This document shows, in pieces, positions 8,367 through 15,864 of a stretch of DNA of 39,392 nt (position 1 is the first letter of the stretch; each line of letters opens with the position of its first letter). The notes under the pieces are model-generated. The model worked only from the letters and a program-made list of their open reading frames with translations, did not search any database and was not told the DNA's origin. Origin of the DNA: a bacterium. Its GTDB lineage: Bacteria > Margulisbacteria > Marinamargulisbacteria > SXXA01. The position numbers and the translations under genes were made by a program. The stretch lies in NCBI GenBank assembly GCA_947465765.1, contig CANIAP010000003.1, forward strand, positions 1 through 39,392. Direction: 5' to 3'.

Positions 8367-8395
8367 TTGCCAACGATCCTAACCTATCGCACAAT
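8367..8395 (+). promoter_or_regulatory. Candidate promoter of fabZ-lpxA
   Basis: The -35 TTGCCA (8367-8372), a 17-bp spacer and the -10 CACAAT (8390-8395) place the transcription start only a few bases before ATG 8406. The TTG at 8367 is therefore unlikely to be the translation start. It is back-to-back with the minus-strand promoter at 8326-8354. Confidence 0.5.
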
Positions 8396-8405
8396 AAGAT
8401 CTATT

Positions 8406-9647
8406 ATGGACATCGTAGAAATCAAAGGCATCATCCCTCATCGTTATCCCATGCTCCTTGTCGATCGGATCATCCAACATGATCCGCGAACCCGAATCGT
8501 TGGAATCAAAAACGTCACCGCAAACGAGCCGTTTTTTAGCGGACATTTTGAACAGGATCCGATTATGCCGGGAACCCTTATTTTGGAAGCCTTGGCGCAA
8601 ACTGGTTACGTCGGGTTGATGACTGACTCCGAATTTCGAGGACGCCTTCCTCTTTTTGCATCGATGGACAAGGTCAAATTTCGAGGGCCTGTTCGCCCCG
8701 GAGATCAAATCCGCCTGGAGATGGATATTCTCAATATTCGAGATCGATTCGTCAAAATGTCGGGGAATGCCTTTGTGGATGGACGCTTGGTCGTTGAGGG
8801 TACCTTTGTATTTAATCTATCCGTGATCCCGTCCCGGCCGCAAATTCACGCGACGGCCTCTGTCCATTCGACGGTTATCTTGGGTAAAGATGTCGAGATC
8901 GGGCCCAACGTTATTATTGGGGAGCACGTCATTGTGGGCGATCGCACCAAAATTGAAGCCAATGTCTTGGTGGAAAAATGGACGCGTATCGGTGCCGATA
9001 ACCATATTCATTTTGGGTGTGTATTGGGGTCGGACCCCCAAGACGGCAAATATAAAGGCGAACGGTCCTGGGTCGTTATCGGGGATCGCAATATTATTCG
9101 GGAATATGTCACCATCAACCGTGCCACGGGTAAAAACGAAACCACTGAAATTGGGTCGGATAACCTCATCCTGACCGCGTCCCACATCGCGCATAACTGT
9201 AAGGTGGGAAACTTTGTTACCATCGTGAATCAGGTGAATATTGCCGGGCACTGCGAAATTGCCGATCGCGCGATGATCGGTGGGATGACGGGGATTCATC
9301 AATTTACTCGGATTGGAACCGGGGCGATGGTAGCGGCCTATACCCGACTCCCTCAGGACGTGCCGCCGTTTATGTTGTGTGAAGGCAATCCGGCGATTAT
9401 TCGGACATTAAATTTAGTGGGAATGCGTCGGCGTGGGTTATCCCGAGATACCATTACGGAAGTCCGAAATATTCACCGGATCTATTATCAATCGGGTCGT
9501 AACGCCTCCCAAGCCTTGGCGGAATTGGCGACCACTCGGTTCCAATCACCGGAGGCCAATCATCTGGTCGACTTTTTAAAAACGGATTCCCCTCGTGGAA
9601 TTTTGAAACGGGCACCGGACGATGCGTCAACCGGAGATGATGCCTAG
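8406..9647 (+). CDS. fabZ-lpxA: FabZ-LpxA fusion: (3R)-hydroxyacyl-ACP dehydratase + UDP-GlcNAc acyltransferase
   Basis: One uninterrupted 413-residue frame joins two normally separate enzymes. Residues 1-140 are FabZ: HRYPMLLVDRI, then FFSGHFEQDPIMPGTLILEA with catalytic H47 and E61. Residues about 147-400 are LpxA: a left-handed beta-helix of hexapeptide repeats (IGPNVIIGEHVIVGD), SHIAHNC with H260/H263 matching the catalytic His region, NIAGH (H282), GGMTGIHQF and the C-terminal RRRGLSRDTI helix. FabZ dehydrates hydroxyacyl-ACP for fatty acid elongation, while LpxA transfers hydroxyacyl from ACP to UDP-GlcNAc, the first lipid A step; they compete for the same substrate. ATG 8406 is chosen over the upstream TTG because it begins MDIVEIKGIIPHRYP, the usual FabZ start. 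lpxB overlaps its end. Confidence 0.93.
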   Translation: MDIVEIKGIIPHRYPMLLVDRIIQHDPRTRIVGIKNVTANEPFFSGHFEQDPIMPGTLILEALAQTGYVGLMTDSEFRGRLPLFASMDKVKFRGPVRPGDQIRLEMDILNIRDRFVKMSGNAFVDGRLVVEGTFVFNLSVIPSRPQIHATASVHSTVILGKDVEIGPNVIIGEHVIVGDRTKIEANVLVEKWTRIGADNHIHFGCVLGSDPQDGKYKGERSWVVIGDRNIIREYVTINRATGKNETTEIGSDNLILTASHIAHNCKVGNFVTIVNQVNIAGHCEIADRAMIGGMTGIHQFTRIGTGAMVAAYTRLPQDVPPFMLCEGNPAIIRTLNLVGMRRRGLSRDTITEVRNIHRIYYQSGRNASQALAELATTRFQSPEANHLVDFLKTDSPRGILKRAPDDASTGDDA

Positions 9648-10791
9648 TCCCGATCGGTTGCTCGTTATTGCCGGGGAATTGTCCGGTGACCGATATGCGG
9701 CGGCGCTGGTCGCCGAACTTCGAAAGGCAGGACCCGTCGAAATTATGGCGATTGGGGGCCCGCAACTTCACGGGGTGTCCGATCGGTTTTTAGGGGATTG
9801 TACCGGGTTTGCCTCAGTCGGGGTCCGGTCAATGACGAACATGCGCTCCATATTTAAGGTGTTCGATGTGATGGATGCAGCCGTGGCTCAATCTCCGGTT
9901 CGCCAGGCGATTATTGTGGATTTCCCCCATTATAATTTTGAGATTGCGCGGCGATTGAAAAAAAAGAAAATTCCGATCACAACCGTGATTACCCCGAATT
10001 TTTGGATTTGGAATGATCGCCGCGCCGCCAAGAAAATTGCCCATTATTCCGATAAAATAGTCACTATTTTCCCCGGGGAGTACAAGCTATATCAATCGAT
10101 CGGGGCGACCGCCGCATATTTTGGGAACCCATTGGTGGACTGGATGCCGCCGCTTCCGGCGGGGGTGCAACGGCCTCATTTAAACGATGGCACCGACCGG
10201 CCCATTCGGGTGGGGTTATTTCCGGGGTCCCGAACGGCCGAACTGAAGTTGCTTCTGAGGCCCACGATTGAAGCGGCGGCCGTACTTGCTGGACGGTCCC
10301 CTCGATTTGAATTTGTGGTGCCCATGGCCAGGGATGAATTTAAATCGTGGGTGGATCAGGAATCAGCCCGGGCCCAGCTCTCGGCGGTTACGTTGGTCCC
10401 CCCCTTGAGCGCAGCGCAGATGGCGGACCTCGATTTTGCTGTTTGTGCGACGGGAACCATGACGCTGGAATTGGCGTTGAATCGGGTACCGATGGTGGTG
10501 CTTGGGGCGTTGTCACCCCTGTCGTTTTGGCTGGCTACCCGGATACTTCGGATCAAAATTCCGTTTTGCGGTCTCCCCAATCTCGTAGCGGGACACCAGG
10601 TGGTTCCCGAATTTATGCAATCGGGTATTCAGCCGATCCCTATGGCCGATGCGGTATGTCATCAACTTATGCCTGAGGCGCAGGAAGTGCAACAAGCCCA
10701 CTATTCGGAGTTGATTGATATTCTCCGAGGGGAATCGACCGCGTCCGTGGTGTCGCAGATTGCGTCATGGATTGCCTCCTCGGAGGGTTAA
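9622..10791 (+). CDS. lpxB: Lipid-A-disaccharide synthase
   Basis: This GT19 enzyme of up to 389 residues condenses UDP-2,3-diacylglucosamine with lipid X to form the tetraacyl disaccharide of lipid A at the inner membrane. It shows the LpxB N-terminal motif VIAGELSGDRYAAALV, then IIVDFPHYNFEIARRLKK, TPNFWIWNDRRAKK-like sequence (actual spelling NDRRAAKK), GNPLVDW, LFPGSRTAELK and ATGTMTLELALNRVPMVV. Three in-frame ATGs (9622, 9637, 9640) all overlap the lpxA end (stop 9645-9647). The upstream one is reported, but 9637 or 9640 next to GGAG are equally possible. Its position directly after fabZ-lpxA fits co-transcription. The usual lpxI/lpxH and lpxC are not in the window. Confidence 0.9.
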   Translation: MRQPEMMPSPDRLLVIAGELSGDRYAAALVAELRKAGPVEIMAIGGPQLHGVSDRFLGDCTGFASVGVRSMTNMRSIFKVFDVMDAAVAQSPVRQAIIVDFPHYNFEIARRLKKKKIPITTVITPNFWIWNDRRAAKKIAHYSDKIVTIFPGEYKLYQSIGATAAYFGNPLVDWMPPLPAGVQRPHLNDGTDRPIRVGLFPGSRTAELKLLLRPTIEAAAVLAGRSPRFEFVVPMARDEFKSWVDQESARAQLSAVTLVPPLSAAQMADLDFAVCATGTMTLELALNRVPMVVLGALSPLSFWLATRILRIKIPFCGLPNLVAGHQVVPEFMQSGIQPIPMADAVCHQLMPEAQEVQQAHYSELIDILRGESTASVVSQIASWIASSEG

Positions 10792-10818
10792 TCGGCGTTC
10801 TCGGAGCTCCGATACCCT

Positions 10819-12837
10819 CTATTTAATGGGGATGGTCACCTTTACCGTTCGCGATCCGGTGGGCGTCACCTGGTAGGGAATATGAACGATAACCCGAGAC
10901 AGGTTGCAGGTGCCCTTATCCTCGGTGCACGTATATAAAGTGAGTTCGAATACCCATTCCCCCGAGACCGGTTGGGTGTCATTCACTAGTATATAATGCG
11001 CCGGAGATATCCGGACCGATGGCCAGTGGTCGGCGATTTTCCCGCTATCGGCAACAATGGTGGGGGTGTCGCCGGAGAGTTGGATGACATTGGGTGCCGA
11101 TGCGTTTAAGTGAAACCCATTGGGGAGGGTGAATCCAAACGTCAGATAAATGGGGCCATCGGAGATTGTTTGCTGAGGGAGTTGAAGTACCGTTGCGCCA
11201 TCGATGGTTCGGGCGGGCGCCGATGAGGGAATCTTTATCTCAATAGAGTCGACGGTGCCCTTGGTTTGATTCAGTCGTCGTATGGCATGGTTATTCGTAT
11301 CTGCGATGTAGATTATGCCGTCTAAAACACAGAGTCCCCCAGGTTCGTCGAATTGAGCTTGGGTTGATTTCCCATCGACGAACCCAGATTTTCCAGTGCC
11401 TGCGATGGTTTTGATGCGGCCCTTATCCAAGGTGATTTCCTTGATTTTGTGGTTGTAACTGTCGGCGACATAGAGTGCGCGTGGGGTCATGGCAAGGCCC
11501 AGCGCGTGTTGGAGTTGGGCGGCAGCGACAGGGCCATCTTTGTCCCCAAAATCGTATAAACCATGCCCAATAATGGTTTCAACAAAAGGCACGCCAGAGA
11601 CGCCGACCTTCCGGATCCCGCTGATTTCGGAGTCCGCAACAAACACCTCTTTTCCGTCGGTCGCGAGTCCGCTGGGTTGTGCCAGCATGGCGGTGGTCAG
11701 GGGTCCATCTTGAAGTCCTTCGCGTCCGCTTCCTGCGTAAGGCCGAGCGGCTTGGGTCTGGGGATCAATGACCCAGATTTGATGAGAGCCTGCCATTGCC
11801 ACGTAAAGAGATCCTTTAACAAACGCAATATCCCAGGGACTATTTAATGAGACCGTCTTCCCTGACCCCGGTACGTTAAACGACAGCGCTTGTGTGCCTG
11901 TTCCTGCCAACGTAGTGACGGTTTTTTGAGTGATATCAATGACCCGGATCGCGTGATTTTCGGTATCTGCAACATATATTTTGGTGCCGACGACCACGGT
12001 TCCCTGCGGGTGGGCAAACGATGCCGTGGTAAAGGATCCATCCTCAAATCCACGGTGGCCACTTCCGATGACACTGACTACTCGGCCGGTGGGCGTCATA
12101 ATCAAAATGCGATGGTGGTTGGTATCGCTGACGATCAGTCGATGCCGGGTGGGATCGGCCGCTATTTTCCCCGGAAACGACAATGCCGATGCCGTGACGT
12201 TGGCCATCGTTTTGACCACCACCTGGCGCTTGAGTTGGCCTTTATCTGCGAAGTACGGGATTGCGGCCGCCAAGGCTTTGTCTATGGGTTCGAATACGCG
12301 CTCCCCGCTTGCCTTGGAGATAATGAAGCCGTTAGGGTTAATTAATATCGTAGTGGGCCATGCGTTGACGCCGTAGCTGGACCATATCTTAAACGACTTG
12401 TCGTTAATAACGGGGTGGTCGATTTGGTACCGACGGACGGCATTTTGGATGGCGGAAGACTCTTTTTCGTTACTAAATTTGGCACTATGAACACCGATGA
12501 TGACGAGTTCGTTGGGGTATTTAGCTTCAAGTCGTTTGAGTTCGGGGAGAACGTGCATACAATTGATGCAGCAGTACGTCCAAAAATCCAAAAGGACAAA
12601 TTTACCTTTAAGGTCGGCGATTCGAAGTGGGGATGCGGTATTGAGCCAATCCAAATCGGTCGGAAATTCAGGCGCGCGAACCAGTCCTTCAAATGGGGTG
12701 GGAATCGATGGCCGGTTGCTTCCTCTTGTGATGGGGGGGCGGTCGTACCCAAGGCCGGCGTTGACGGGCATGACGGTGGCGATGCAAATGAGCCCGATCA
12801 TGCCAAATACGAGAGTTCGGGAAATCATAGCTCGCAT
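10819..12837 (-). CDS. NHLRC2-like exported thioredoxin / NHL-propeller protein
   Basis: The protein has about 672 residues. Domains in order are a signal peptide (residues 1 to about 28, hydrophobic LVFGMIGLICIATVM then a VNAG cleavage region), a TlpA/AhpC-like thioredoxin domain (about 50-190) with the redox motif CINC at C90-C93 in FWTYCCINCMHVLPEL, a six-bladed NHL propeller (about 215-540; repeats such as HRILIMTPTGRV, NHAIRVID, NHKIKEI, NHAIRRL), and a C-terminal beta domain resembling the DsbD N-terminal region (GEWVFELTLYTCTED). This is the NHLRC2 architecture; a periplasmic thiol or stress role is inferred. Start at ATG 12837 or 12828. The open frame runs further upstream through the tRNA-Pro gene, which is not part of the protein. 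Confidence 0.82.
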   Translation of the reverse strand: MRAMISRTLVFGMIGLICIATVMPVNAGLGYDRPPITRGSNRPSIPTPFEGLVRAPEFPTDLDWLNTASPLRIADLKGKFVLLDFWTYCCINCMHVLPELKRLEAKYPNELVIIGVHSAKFSNEKESSAIQNAVRRYQIDHPVINDKSFKIWSSYGVNAWPTTILINPNGFIISKASGERVFEPIDKALAAAIPYFADKGQLKRQVVVKTMANVTASALSFPGKIAADPTRHRLIVSDTNHHRILIMTPTGRVVSVIGSGHRGFEDGSFTTASFAHPQGTVVVGTKIYVADTENHAIRVIDITQKTVTTLAGTGTQALSFNVPGSGKTVSLNSPWDIAFVKGSLYVAMAGSHQIWVIDPQTQAARPYAGSGREGLQDGPLTTAMLAQPSGLATDGKEVFVADSEISGIRKVGVSGVPFVETIIGHGLYDFGDKDGPVAAAQLQHALGLAMTPRALYVADSYNHKIKEITLDKGRIKTIAGTGKSGFVDGKSTQAQFDEPGGLCVLDGIIYIADTNNHAIRRLNQTKGTVDSIEIKIPSSAPARTIDGATVLQLPQQTISDGPIYLTFGFTLPNGFHLNASAPNVIQLSGDTPTIVADSGKIADHWPSVRISPAHYILVNDTQPVSGEWVFELTLYTCTEDKGTCNLSRVIVHIPYQVTPTGSRTVKVTIPIK

Positions 12838-12841
12838 CGTA
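12836..12841 (-). promoter_or_regulatory. Candidate -10 box of the NHLRC2-like gene
   Basis: Minus strand TACGAT lies 7 nt before ATG 12828 and overlaps ATG 12837. If real, it makes 12828 the start and the mRNA leaderless. The -35 (TTTAAC at 17 bp) is weak. Confidence 0.3.
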
Positions 12842-12864
12842 GCATTTAAGAAATTGAAGTTAAA

Positions 12865-12893
12865 TTGACGGTGAGCGTTGGGGAACATAGAAT
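12865..12893 (+). promoter_or_regulatory. Promoter of tRNA-Pro
   Basis: TTGACG (12865-12870), a 17-bp spacer and TAGAAT (12888-12893) predict a start about 22 nt before the mature tRNA. It is divergent from the NHLRC2-like gene. Confidence 0.65.
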
Positions 12894-12921
12894 GGCATCC
12901 CTCAGCCGCATGGCACACCTT

Positions 12922-12998
12922 CGGGGCGTAGCGCAGCCTGGTAGCGCACCTGTTTTGGGAACAGGTGGTCGCTGGTTCAAATCCAGTCGCCCCGACCA
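12922..12998 (+). tRNA. tRNA-Pro (anticodon UGG)
   Basis: A complete cloverleaf is visible: acceptor CGGGGCG (12922-12928) pairs with CGCCCCG (12988-12994), discriminator A, and encoded CCA (12996-12998). The D-arm is GCGCAGCCTGGTAGCGC, the anticodon stem CCTGT/ACAGG surrounds loop TTTGGGA with anticodon TGG, and the T-arm carries GGTTCAAATCC. C1-G72 is the expected tRNA-Pro identity pair. It is transcribed opposite to the overlapping long frame on minus. Confidence 0.97.
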
Positions 12999-13065
12999 TC
13001 TATAATTGTTTTATTTCCGTTGGCGGAGATGAAACCCGTTCGGACTGGCGTATCCAGATCCTCTC

Positions 13066-13890
13066 TTAAGCCGCCGCTTCGACCGACACCCGTCCCAATT
13101 TTCCCACCCGGAATTCGGCGATTAAAATAGACGCAATCTGTTCAATGTCGGCTTTGCCGCCCCCCACAATAACCCCTCGTTTTTTGGCAATGGCTTCCAG
13201 TGTCAACTCGGCCGACTCCAGCGGTTTCACCTTATATCTGGTTTCCAACGCTGTCGGATACTTCTCTGACAAAAATCGAATAATCCAAAGTGCGAGCGTT
13301 TCTGAATCCAATCGGTCGTCTTTAATCGCACCTATGGATGCCAATACCAGGCCCGTCTCCGGATTATCAAATTTAGGCCATAGCACCCCCGGTGTATCCG
13401 CCACCCGGAAGGTATCATCTACCTTGATCCATGTAAGTCCCCGAGTTACCCCCGGTCGATTGGCGGCGCGGACAACGGTTCTGCCACGCAATTGATTAAT
13501 CACCGCTGATTTACCGCAATTGGGAATTCCCACCACTAAAGCACTAATCGATCGCAACGTCCGACTCGGGTATCGGGCTTGAACCGCTGCAAGACACGCC
13601 GCCGCCAAGGCCCCTTTTCGGTTGGCTTGGGTGGCGCTAAACGGAATGATGACCCCTTCGGACTTGAGTTGCTTCAGCCACTCGGTGGTCCGTTGCGAAT
13701 CGGCAAGATCGGCCTTGTTGAGAACGATGACCCGAGGTTTGTTTTGGCAGATATCCCCAATGATGGGGTTGGTGCTGGCAATGGGCGCTCGGGCATCTCG
13801 AATTTCCAGAACGACATCGACCTTGGGAACCGTTGTTTCAAGTTCCCGGCGGGTTTTGGCCATGTGGCCTGGAAACCATTGGATGTCCAT
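13066..13890 (-). CDS. rbgA: Ribosome biogenesis GTPase RbgA/YlqF
   Basis: The 274-residue circularly permuted GTPase has its G4 motif NKAD (58-61) before G1 GIPNCGKS (121-128), PGVTRG (G2 region, about 146-151) and G3 DTPG (165-168). The N-terminus MDIQWFPGHMAKTRREL is diagnostic for YlqF/RbgA, which acts in late maturation of the 50S subunit. The C-terminal helical RNA-binding region is present. Length matches the family. It lies 20 bp downstream of the aminotransferase gene on the same strand. Confidence 0.93.
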   Translation of the reverse strand: MDIQWFPGHMAKTRRELETTVPKVDVVLEIRDARAPIASTNPIIGDICQNKPRVIVLNKADLADSQRTTEWLKQLKSEGVIIPFSATQANRKGALAAACLAAVQARYPSRTLRSISALVVGIPNCGKSAVINQLRGRTVVRAANRPGVTRGLTWIKVDDTFRVADTPGVLWPKFDNPETGLVLASIGAIKDDRLDSETLALWIIRFLSEKYPTALETRYKVKPLESAELTLEAIAKKRGVIVGGGKADIEQIASILIAEFRVGKLGRVSVEAAA

Positions 13891-13901
13891 TTGTGGGGGT
13901 G

Positions 13902-13921
13902 CGCTCCGAACTAACGGAGCG
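13902..13921 (-). repeat. Hairpin spanning the aminotransferase stop codon
   Basis: A perfect 7-bp stem (CGCTCCG/CGGAGCG) with a 6-nt loop contains the TAG stop of the aminotransferase gene. No T-run follows, so it is not a classical terminator. It may stabilise mRNA or limit readthrough into rbgA. Confidence 0.35.
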
Positions 13922-15104
13922 ACTCAACCCATTGATGAATGCGTTGGATGCCTTCGGTGATATTGGTCATTGATGTGGCGTAGGAGAGCCGAATATAGTC
14001 GTCTGCACCAAATCCTGATCCCGGAACGCAGGCCACCAAGGCGTCTTGTAATAATAATTTACAAAATGAGTCGGAATTGGTCACTTCGCCTGATACGGAC
14101 CGTTTCCCGTAGCATTTGGAGACGTTAGGGAATGCGTAAAACGCTCCCATTGGCATTACGCAGGAGAGAGTCGGAATTTGGTTGAGTGCGGCGATCATGA
14201 CGTCGCGACGCTGATGGAACTCGTTTTTCATTGCTGTAATTTCAGAGTCATTGCCGGTTAGTGCCGCCACACTGGCCCATTGAGACGGCGTGGTGGGATT
14301 CGAGGTGCAATGGCTTTGAATTTTACCCATGGCATCTGCGATCGCCGCCGGTGCTGCCGCATAACCGATTCTCCATCCGGTCATTGAATAGGCCTTTGAG
14401 ACGCCGTTAATGACGATGGTCAACGCTTTTACGTCAGAGGATATCTCGGCGATACTGACATGGCCTTCACGATCGTCATAAATAAGTTTTTCGTAGATTT
14501 CGTCGGAGATCACCAATAACGAATGTTCCACCACCACCCGGGCAATGGCTTCGAGTTCTTTGCGGGAATACATCATTCCGGTGGGATTGGACGGCGAACA
14601 CAGAATCAATAGTTTGGATTTGGGGGTAATTGCGGCAGTGAGCTGCTCGGCGGTAATTTTAAAGTGAGTGGCTTCGGTGGTGGGTAAAAACACAGATCGG
14701 CCGCCGACCAGGTTCACCTGATCAGGGTAAGACACCCAGTACGGGACGGGAATAATGACCTCGTCGCCGGGATTAATGAGGGCCATTAATGCGTTATAGA
14801 TGGAGTGCTTCGCGCCACAGGAGACGACGATATTTGAGGTCTTATATTCCAAGCGATTGTCCTGGAGTAATTTGGTGCAGATGGCTTGTTTGAGCTCGAT
14901 GATTCCAGACGCGGCGGTGTAGGTGGTTTTCCCCTCACGGATTGCCGCAATGCCGGCATCTTGGATGTAGATAGGGGTCTTAAAGTCGGGCTCGCCGGCG
15001 CTAAAGCTAATAACGGGCTTCCCTTCTTTGCGCATTTGGACGGCCATCGCTGAAATGGCCATGGTGATGCTGTCTTCGGTTTGCGAGGCTCGGTGTGAAA
15101 TCAT
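13911..15104 (-). CDS. aspC: Class I PLP-dependent aminotransferase, aspartate aminotransferase-like
   Basis: The 397-residue fold-type I enzyme shows FSAGEPDFKTP near the N-terminus, YTAASGIIELKQAI, SPSNPTGMMYS, SDEIYEKLIYD, and the PLP lysine K237 in NGVSKAYSMTGWRIGYAAAP. This matches the AspC-type subgroup Ib, which transaminates aspartate with 2-oxoglutarate; related enzymes act on aromatic amino acids or on prephenate, so specificity is uncertain. AAGGA lies about 9 nt before ATG 15104, which overlaps the stop of the upstream EamA-like gene (ATGA). Confidence 0.85.
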   Translation of the reverse strand: MISHRASQTEDSITMAISAMAVQMRKEGKPVISFSAGEPDFKTPIYIQDAGIAAIREGKTTYTAASGIIELKQAICTKLLQDNRLEYKTSNIVVSCGAKHSIYNALMALINPGDEVIIPVPYWVSYPDQVNLVGGRSVFLPTTEATHFKITAEQLTAAITPKSKLLILCSPSNPTGMMYSRKELEAIARVVVEHSLLVISDEIYEKLIYDDREGHVSIAEISSDVKALTIVINGVSKAYSMTGWRIGYAAAPAAIADAMGKIQSHCTSNPTTPSQWASVAALTGNDSEITAMKNEFHQRRDVMIAALNQIPTLSCVMPMGAFYAFPNVSKCYGKRSVSGEVTNSDSFCKLLLQDALVACVPGSGFGADDYIRLSYATSMTNITEGIQRIHQWVESLR

Positions 15105-15514
15105 GTCAGGTTTCCTTTTTTTTGAACTTCGGAGTGGGGGCTACGCGATATCAATACTAGACCAATCACTATAAAAATTACAGACGCATACCGGCTCCAT
15201 CCGACTGATTCGTGAAGGACCCACTGGGACCCCAGAAGGACCGAAATGTAGTTGATACTGAGGTAGGGATAGATAAACGATAGTTCATATTTTGACATCG
15301 CAACCAGCCATAAAACGCCGCCCAAGGTGATCATGGTTACCGCAAAAATGGCGGAGGGCTGGCGCAATGGACTTCCCGATGCAATGGGGACGGTGGCGGC
15401 GGTGGATGTCGCCACCTTTTGATGGTGGTTAATCGAATGTTTAAGTAAAAACTCGCCCGAAGTCGTCATCAAAATGGGTAATAAGACCAGGCATAAAAAC
15501 CGGATTACTTTCAT
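15101..15514 (-). CDS. Small EamA/SMR-like membrane protein (second of a pair)
   Basis: The 137-residue protein has four predicted membrane helices: an N-terminal one (VIRFLCLVLLPILMT), two central (IFAVTMITLGGVLWLVAM, FIYPYLSINYISVLL) and one C-terminal (YASVIFIVIGLVLIS). The size and four-helix layout match SMR/EamA half-transporters such as the ArnE/ArnF lipid-sugar flippase subunits. ATG 15514 is chosen because it overlaps the upstream gene's TGA (ATGA); a longer frame upstream is only a shadow of that gene. Its partner is at 15511-15864. Both lie downstream of a sugar dehydratase. Confidence 0.65.
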   Translation of the reverse strand: MKVIRFLCLVLLPILMTTSGEFLLKHSINHHQKVATSTAATVPIASGSPLRQPSAIFAVTMITLGGVLWLVAMSKYELSFIYPYLSINYISVLLGSQWVLHESVGWSRYASVIFIVIGLVLISRSPHSEVQKKGNLT

Positions 15515-15864
15515 TGGAGGAACAGTAGCAAGGAGCCGAACGTAATGCACGCTACCCCGAGTGTTTTGTATCGGTCCAATGTTTCGTTAAAAAATACACG
15601 GCCACCGATAATGATGGTAACGAAGCTAAAGCTCAAAAATGGGTATGCATAACTGAGGTCAAAACTTTGAAGGGCCGAGGACCATACCACGACATTGGCG
15701 GCACCTAAGATCAGGCCAATCCAAAGAAATGGCCGGCTCAGTACTTGTAGGATGGACTTTCCGAGACCGCTGCCCGGTGACAACCGAATCCCAAAGACAG
15801 ATGCTTTAAAAGATAAGTCGGCAGCCGTTCTTAATATGACGATCGCGAATAATTTCCAGATCAT
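15511..15864 (-). CDS. Small EamA/SMR-like membrane protein (first of a pair)
   Basis: The 117-residue protein has four hydrophobic segments (IWKLFAIVILRTAADL, LWIGLILGAANVVVWSSAL, YAYPFLSFSFVTIIIGG, LGVACITFGSLLLFL). The YAYPFLSFSF segment resembles the conserved motif of ArnE/EmrE-like and EamA half-transporters. It starts one base after the stop of the FlaA1/CapD-like gene and overlaps its sister by 4 bp. As a pair they could form a heterodimeric flippase for a lipid-linked sugar; substrate inferred from context only. Confidence 0.65.
   Translation of the reverse strand: MIWKLFAIVILRTAADLSFKASVFGIRLSPGSGLGKSILQVLSRPFLWIGLILGAANVVVWSSALQSFDLSYAYPFLSFSFVTIIIGGRVFFNETLDRYKTLGVACITFGSLLLFLQ

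Noticed and set aside
10776..10811. Terminator between lpxB and the NHLRC2-like gene
   Set aside because: CGGAGCTCCG (10802-10811) and CCTCC/GGAGG are palindromic but no T-run follows on either strand.
12838..12999. N-terminal extension of the NHLRC2-like protein
   Set aside because: It is translated tRNA-Pro plus spacer; the signal peptide begins at residue 1 of the shorter start.
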